From Harmonia axyridis (lineage: Eukaryota; Arthropoda; Insecta; Coleoptera; Coccinellidae): DNA of 64,000 bases. Below the pieces are notes generated by a model. The model did no database searches and was not told where the DNA came from. It saw nothing but the letters and a program-made list of their open reading frames with translations. Each line of letters starts with the position of its first letter. Positions within the stretch are counted from its first letter, which is position 1. The stretch covers positions 4,280,501 to 4,344,500 of the forward strand of contig NC_059504.1 of the NCBI RefSeq assembly GCF_914767665.1, in the 5' to 3' direction. The position numbers were made by a program, and so were the translations under genes. Positions 57,935 through 64,000 of this stretch are shown in pieces.

Positions 57935-57978
57935 TCGATGATACTAATGAAGAGCTACAGTCTTGAAACAAGATCGAC

Positions 57979-60004
57979 ATGAACAAATTGGTACTATTTG
58001 TGGTGGTTCTGCTTTTCGCAGCATTGGAGGTTAGTTTTATGTAAACATTTCTTTTTTATTGCAATAATTTCAAAATGTATTTTTTTCATGCGAATCCTAT
58101 ATTTTTATTTGAAAGAATTGTCAATTTGCTGAATCGTGCTTTCTCATCTTATCAATTCCTTATTCATATTCTCTTTGATCAGTTTTTTAAGATTAAATGA
58201 TGTTTGCATTATAATAAGTGTCAGGATCAATGAATACTCGAAGAAAACTAGAGATTTATCTGAAATTATTTCTGCATTTTGTTATAGAATTATACCTATC
58301 TAATTGGAAATACTTCAGAGAATTTTCTGATCCTACATTCTATCTTTCATTTCATTCACTTTTCTCCTTCTAATAAATATTTCGAATCTACTTGTTGAAA
58401 AACTGTCAGAGGCATTTTTTTGAGATTGGCTCATTTTATCCTGGTGGAAAGACGAGTGGAAAGCTTCAAAATCTTTTTTTTTACACTTTTTCATCCTCAT
58501 TTCACTTCCAATGCAAACATAACGCAAAGTAAACCATTCGAAGTGAATATGCTGATTTCACTCTTCATGGATGAGTAAAGATACATGTTTAGAGTGCATT
58601 GAAATTCCCATTCAATTAAAAATTTAATAATTTAAATATTTTCGGTCACACAAGTGCACTGGGAAACCTATTTTCATTCAAATTTTCTGTGTGTACAAGA
58701 AAAATGAAAGATACCTTGTACTAACCCTCGATAGAACCTTTTCGATAGAAAAATATAAAATTCCCGGATTTTCAGCTTTAGTCTAGTCCGTTTTTAACTT
58801 CACGTTTCGCCTTCTGCTGCTTATAGGTTATAAATTGTATTCGCTTTTGGATTTCTCCAAATTGTTCGGAGATATCTTGTTATAACCATTTTATTATAAC
58901 AGAGTAATGAACATAGATAGAGGGAGTACACGCAATTTTTACATGTCCCCAAAATGCTTAGATTACCTTGTCGGATTGTGATAAATTTTCAAATCCATAA
59001 TTTCACTATATCGTTATAAATGTATATTACATTGTATGAAATATATTTATTCGATTGATTTCCGATTAAATATGCAAATTTAAATATTTGGAATCCGATA
59101 TTTTTCCTAATTTATAATAAGCAGAATATTTATTATTTTCTGTATCTATACCTGTTGAAATCCAAGGTTTGGCAACTTTTGCTCTCCTAGTGTCATCGGT
59201 TGTTTCACGTCGTTTGGCACGCTTGAAGTTTGTTTTCTAAATTTCTGATATATTTAGGTATTTATTTCAATATATTTTCAGTTAATATGACATTTTGATT
59301 CAGTAAGGAACATAAGAAATGCGTTCTTTATGGAGAAACTCGCGAAATGAGTGAAATATCGTTTCATATGTTTTCATTTCCGCTCGCTTCATGTCAAATT
59401 TGATAGTTCATGCTGGGGATAAAATTTGCTTACAATAAATGACATATGCTCTTCCTATGTTTATTACTCTAAGTATTTTAACTATAAAGACATAATTTAG
59501 GGCTTCTGGTTAACCAAAGCACTGATATATTCATTACTGGTGAGAGTAGTACGTCCTATAATTAAATTCATGCTTTCAAACTTTGACAGGTTCACCAACC
59601 CTCGATATCTAATAATCTATAGCTGTAACTTTTTTTAGGCCAAAACTCCAGAGTTCATCGAACTTGCTAAAAAACTTCATGAAGAATGTAACAAGAAAAG
59701 CCCAATCACCCCGGAAGTGGTGGCCAAAGTGAAAAAAGATGCTCAAATGGATGAAAATGATGATGCTCTCAAACAACATGCCCTGTGTCTTGCAAAAACT
59801 GGCAAACTGGTTGACGAGAATGCAAACATTCAGAATGATCTTATTCGGACCTACTTGACTAAGATGGGGTTGGAAAAAGACGTGGTTGAGAAGGCTATCG
59901 AGAAGTGTAGCAAAGTAGAGAAAGGAAAAGATGAAGCTCTCCATGTTGTCCGATTGCATAACTGTTATTACAAGAGCATTCCTTCAGAATACATTATTTT
60001 CTAA
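57979..60004 (+). CDS. Minus-C odorant-binding protein (PBP/GOBP family)
   Basis: A small secreted carrier of hydrophobic ligands, in chemosensory organs or elsewhere. Exons 57979-58029 (17 aa, the signal peptide MNKLVLFVVVLLFAALE) and 59639-60004 (121 aa) join in phase 0 across a GT-AG intron, giving 138 aa. Only four cysteines occur, at 34, 67, 107 and 126. The gaps (32, 39 and 18 residues) equal those between C1, C3, C4 and C6 of classical OBPs, so C2 and C5 are missing. This defines the Minus-C subfamily, which is large in beetles. The 1.6-kb intron contains a 570-bp MITE. AATAAA follows at 60031. Confidence 0.9.
58901..59470. repeat. MITE family Q, copy B (570 bp)
   Basis: Ends AGAGTAATGAACATAGATAG and CTATGTTTATTACTCT. 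It lies in the OBP intron in the opposite orientation to copy A at 53125-53710, about 5 kb away. Confidence 0.85.
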
Positions 60005-60030
60005 TGAGTTATGTGATCCAAGATATATTC

Positions 60031-60036
60031 AATAAA
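60031..60036 (+). promoter_or_regulatory. Poly(A) signal of the OBP gene
   Basis: AATAAA 26 bp after the stop codon, the right distance for a short 3' UTR. Confidence 0.6.
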
Positions 60037-60133
60037 GAAGCATTTTAGAATATTTGTTTCAATTTGTCATCATGTTCTCAAATCAAAATCACCTCAATAC
60101 AATTCTGATGGCAATAGATATCAGACGCAATAC

Positions 60134-60209
60134 TGTAATGAGTTCACTACAGCACTGTTTTTAGTTCATACTGTAATGAACTGATTACGATACTGAAATA
60201 GAGAAAATA
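60134..60209. repeat. Dispersed repeat shared with 37544-37620
   Basis: ACTGTAATGAGTTCACTACA and ACTGAAATAGAGAAAATA blocks align over about 76 bp with the repeat in GPCPD1 intron 1. Internally it is a partial palindrome. Confidence 0.6.
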
Positions 60210-61189
60210 AAATAAGATTAGCGATCAGTTTACGAATCTATGCAGTTCAAATCCCTGTAAGATTTTTCGATCATTTCTCTTCATGCATTAACTATTGGGG
60301 TTCATGTTTCTCAATTAGTTTGATTCAAATTTATTGCTAGATATCCTATTCTCTTAGGTGCTATTCGGAAGAAATATATAGAGAATAGGCTATAGTGTCC
60401 CTCGTATAATCTGATTGCTGCCATTATGCTCTGCAGAAGTATTTCGGTCCCTTGTCCATCATTAGAATTAACTCTCATTTATGTGAGTGACCAATGGACA
60501 ACATAAACTGGTAAATACTTACATTACATTTTCCCCGGTTCAGTTCAATCAACAATTGTTCTCCAAGAACACATTTATTTATAATTATGCTGATTCCAGA
60601 TAATACTAGGGATTATTTTTCAGTTAATCTTGATGATATAGGATTTTCGAATAAATTGAAAAACTCAGTTCATATATCTGATTTTGAAGCAATATACAGG
60701 GTGAGTCAATACTGATCGATCGGTCGATAATTCTTGAAAATTTTGGGCTGGCAGAAATGAAATTTTGAAGGAATCGACAGGGTATAAGCTTGAATTATTT
60801 TTGACTCTACAGGCTGATCCGAGAGTTGTGAAACACGAGACCACTCTGTTTTTCAAATGAGACTTTTATATCCTCTGTGAAATTCTGATTTCGAAATATC
60901 CCACTTGTCATCATTTATCTGTGGTACTTTTTGACATAGGCCACTTTTTTCGGCAAATTTGATGGATATGAAGGTTTAACATGAAAAACATATTTTGAAA
61001 ACCGTTCGGGATGATTGTAAGATTTTTTTATTAAATTCCCGAAAAGTTTTCAAGTTTTTTGCAGATTTACGGATCAGTTTACAGGTGGTCCGAAAGAAAC
61101 TACAATTTTTCGGAAATGACTAAAGAAAAATGAACCCATTTATGCAAATGTCAAGCCATGATTTTTTTTTGCCTTTCGGATAGCCTAGT

Positions 61190-63030
61190 TAGTAGGGATT
61201 CGTCAAGCCAAGAAGCTTGACAATTTAACCAACTATTTGACTTGAAAATCAAGCTCGCGAAAAATTACATACTTGAGCTTGACTTGACTTGATTTTAGAT
61301 ATTTATTGCTTGACTTGATATCAATCTACTTGATATTATCTGAGCTTGATATGCAGGCATATATTTTAGTAATCTCGTGCGCGCTTAGACTAAATAAGGG
61401 GATTCCTCGAGCGCCGAGAGACTGAAGCATTCGCCAGTGAGACTTTATTGTAGCTTTCTCACATTTCTATGAAATCTATAGATAGATTTTGGTAGTTTCA
61501 GAAATATCTATCCAAACTTGCCCAAAATGGCCAAGGATTTTTTATCAACGCTAGCATATTCAGCTCCTGTTGAAAGACAATTTTCCAGAGCTGCTCTCAC
61601 AGTTTACTACAAAACCTACAATAGGTTAAGCGACGAATCTATAAGATGCCTTATGTGTCTTAGATCCTGGATGGAAAATGATGAAATCGATCAAAGACTG
61701 GAAGTTTCTCAATATTAAGATATTTTTGATTTCGTTATGATTTATAGTGATTTAATTCATGTTTGTATTTCAAAAAAGTTGATATTTTCGGTTCCTATTA
61801 CCTTCGGAGAATTGTATTCTTTTGAATGCTTCAGTGGGGACCACATTGTGAATTTTTGCAATGACATATTAGGTGCGTGAACTTGAAACTTGCTAATCGA
61901 AAAATAATGAACGAAGATCTGAAATCTTTCTGAATTGAAGAAAAAATTCAAGTGAATGTTAACACGACAACCTCTCATTTCCAATAATAATAATAACACT
62001 ATGGCTGATATTTCAAACGACCTTCCAAAAAAGTATTTCTCTGTAACCTTGAGGTCATTTCTGAAGGTGAAAATGGTTATTTTCGGTTTTTTTCCTGTCC
62101 AATCCTTCAATATAAACGATGTTTGTAGACGAATTCGACAAGAACAGACTGCATTCGTGTAATTATTAAGGAACCACCAGACTGTAAAATTGAATATAAT
62201 AAACATTCGTAAATCTCAGTTAATATCTTGAGCTTGAGGTATACCTGAAAACATTAATTAAATTTCGAATTGCCATTAACATAATATCTTGCGGGAAATA
62301 CAAACCAACCGAAAAAGTTCAGCGTTTGTTCCATTTTTAGACAAATCTCATAAAGAAAGAGGAGTAACTGTTGATTATTCGAATTGATTCTAAGCAGAAT
62401 GAGATGAATTATTCATTTTAGAAAACATCACTTGAGTACTTATTGATGAATAACACTGAAAAAGTTCAAACTTTTTCGGAATCCAGCGAGAAATATTATT
62501 GTTACTAATAATTTAAATAACTAACTAACCTGACTGGTAGATTTTGGTACTTTCAGAAATTTCTTTCCAAACTTGGCCAAAATGGCCAAGGATTTTTTAT
62601 CAACGCCAGCATCTTCAGCTACTGTTGAAAGACAATTTTCCAGAGCTGTTCTGTTACAAAAACCCGCAATAGGTTAGACGACAAATCTATAAGATGCCTC
62701 ATGTGTATTAGATCTTTGATGGAAAATTATGAAATCTAACAAAGCCTGAAGGTTTTCAATATTAAGAAACTTTATATTTTATTATTTTTTATTTTGTTAT
62801 GATTTATAGTGATTTAATTTATGTTTCTATTTCGAAAAAGTTGATAGTTTCGGTTCTTCTATAAAATAAGTTTAATAAATAGAAGTGTTTTTTACGAGGC
62901 TCCTTCTCATTTCATAATTTTTTTATTGATTTGACACTACACAAAAAAACTGCTAAAATCAAGTAACTTGATATGATTCAAGTACTTGATAATTAAATAC
63001 TTGACTTGACTCGAGATTGAAAAACAACTA
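61190..63030 (+). mobile_element. hAT-family remnants with ACTTGA subterminal repeats
   Basis: Two fragments encode the hAT C-terminal dimerisation domain. One lies at about 61484-61717 (AKDFLSTLAYSAPVERQFSR, RLSDESIRCLMCLRSW). The second, more decayed, is at about 62540-62740 and reads the same region. Around them TTGACTTGA and ACTTGA motifs recur at 61200-61350, 62950-63015 and again at 63950-63985. Such clusters are typical of subterminal transposase-binding repeats of hAT elements (family knowledge). No complete transposase is present. Confidence 0.7.
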
Positions 63031-63940
63031 ACGGGTGTTTTTTTCGAGGTATATAACTTTAAGTTGGCATTACTGTTCAAAATGGTGACCGATTTAACAG
63101 CTGTCAAGTGATTTATTCTCAGTTTGGTTTGGCAATTCATCATGAATAGACTCACGCCTGAAAAACGCTTGCAAATAGTGCAATTTTATTTCGAAAATAA
63201 TGGTTCTGTGCGGAATACGTATCGCGCACTACGTCCATTTTATTTTGTTTAGCAATGAAGCGCACTTTTGGTTGAATGGCTACGTCAACAAACAAAACTG
63301 CCGCATATGGAGTGAAGCTCATCCTCAAGTGTATGTCGAAACACCGTTACATCTAGAAAAACTGACTGTTTGGTGCGCTTTATGGGCTGGTGGAATCATT
63401 GGTCCGTACTTCTTCAAAAACGATGATGGCCAGAACGTTACAGTCAATGGTGATCGGTATAGAGCCATGATTACTAACTTTTTCATTCCTGAATTAAACA
63501 ACCATGATGTGGTTCCAACAAGACGGCGCAACATGTCACACAGCTCGTGCCACAATCGATTTATTGAAAGACACGTTTGGTGACCGCCTGATTTCACGTT
63601 TTGGACCTGTGAATTGGCCTCCAAGATCTTGTGATTTAACACCGCTAGACTACTTTCTGTTGGGCTATGTAAAGTCATTGGTCTATGCGGATAAGCCACA
63701 AACCCTTGACCATTTGGAAGACAACATTCGCCGTGTTATTGCCGATATACGGCCACAAATGTTGGAAAAAGTCATCGAAAATTGGACGTCCAGATTGGAC
63801 TACATCCGAGCCAGCCGTGGCGGTACATATGCCAGAAATCATATTTAGAATGTAATGCCACAAGATTATCTTGCGGATAAATAAAATTCATGTCAATCGA
63901 ATTATCCATCGTTGTTTTATTGCAATTTAAAGTTCTATAG
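63031..63940 (+). mobile_element. DD41D-type element, internally deleted, copy 3
   Basis: Starts CGGGTGTTTTTTTCGAGG after TA. It carries the transposase start (MNRLTPEKRLQIVQFYF) and the same internal joint as copy 1: RNTYRALRPFYF, then TAG, then FSNEAHFWLNG. The first catalytic aspartate is changed to asparagine (FSD to FSN). An 11-bp loss near 63508 shifts the frame between the pieces at 63200-63583 and 63504-63848. The right terminal repeat is missing after CTATAG at 63940, and ACTTGA repeats resume. Confidence 0.85.
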
Positions 63941-64000
63941 CATCATTCACTTGACTTCAAGTGACATCAAGTGTCAAATCATATGAGCGACAAATATTGA

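Larger units (their letters stand above)
52235..57978. other. Repeat-dense spacer between Osiris and OBP genes
   Basis: A (TTTA)n run at about 52259-52288 follows the Osiris stop. The stretch 52380-52800 shows no gene. From 52820 the region is a mosaic of CAGGGTG-type repeats, palindromes, one full MITE, an inverted-repeat pair, a GC-rich island and a mariner. 57470-57900 shows a short palindrome-like block near 57560-57650 (GGAGCCTTTGAGCGCTTGTT and a partial complement) and no coding sequence. Confidence 0.6.
60005..64000. other. Gene-free, transposon-rich right flank
   Basis: No host gene was recognised. A dispersed repeat lies at 60134-60209 and a TATACAGGGTGAGTC-type end at 60693-60707. 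hAT remnants and ACTTGA repeats fill 61190-63030, interrupted at 63031-63940 by a DD41D element. The stretch 60220-60690 shows nothing. Confidence 0.6.

Noticed and set aside
60243..60260. GTTCAAATCC resembling a tRNA T-loop
   Set aside because: No acceptor stem, D-arm or anticodon arm can be formed around it.

Overview
The window is eukaryotic nuclear DNA from an insect, most likely a beetle (inference). The evidence is spliced genes with GT-AG introns, strongly A+T-rich noncoding DNA, insect-restricted families (an Osiris protein and a minus-C odorant-binding protein), and many degenerate Tc1/mariner, hAT, MITE and foldback elements. Nothing bacterial, no CRISPR array and no RNA gene was seen.

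The left 44 kb is gene-rich. A mitochondrial ribosomal protein gene (mRpS18B, 5' end outside the window) is followed after only 2 nt by PYROXD1 on the same strand. Two tandem kinesin-3-like paralogs follow on the minus strand (2383-5078 and 6459-8727), then an intronless site-1 protease gene (9428-12529, +). SETD2/Set2 (13838-23442, -) can be rebuilt as 12 coding exons giving 1636 aa. It is divergently paired, with 868 bp between start codons, with PNUTS/PPP1R10 (24311-32920, +, five coding exons, 1042 aa). GPCPD1 (34330-44492, +, four coding exons, 721 aa) has a 7.7-kb first intron loaded with transposon fragments.

The right 20 kb is gene-poor. It carries a single-exon Osiris-family gene (51449-52234) and a two-exon minus-C odorant-binding protein gene (57979-60004), both with TATA-like boxes. 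The rest is repeats: three internally deleted or truncated DD41D-type elements, three DD34D mariners, hAT C-terminal fragments inside a field of ACTTGA repeats, a remnant of another Tc1/mariner-type element, a non-LTR retrotransposon tail, several large palindromes whose ends or internal joints carry TA-CAGGGTG, and a pair of about 580-bp MITEs in opposite orientation.

Functionally, the SETD2-PNUTS pair is the most coherent neighbourhood: both products act on elongating RNA polymerase II. Most genes here are ordinary conserved genes. I did not find a convincing new multi-gene system. The best leads are the 2-nt mRpS18B/PYROXD1 junction, the shared SETD2/PNUTS promoter, a deletion-derivative transposon family with one shared junction, and a short GC-rich island at 54.03-54.40 kb embedded in repeats.
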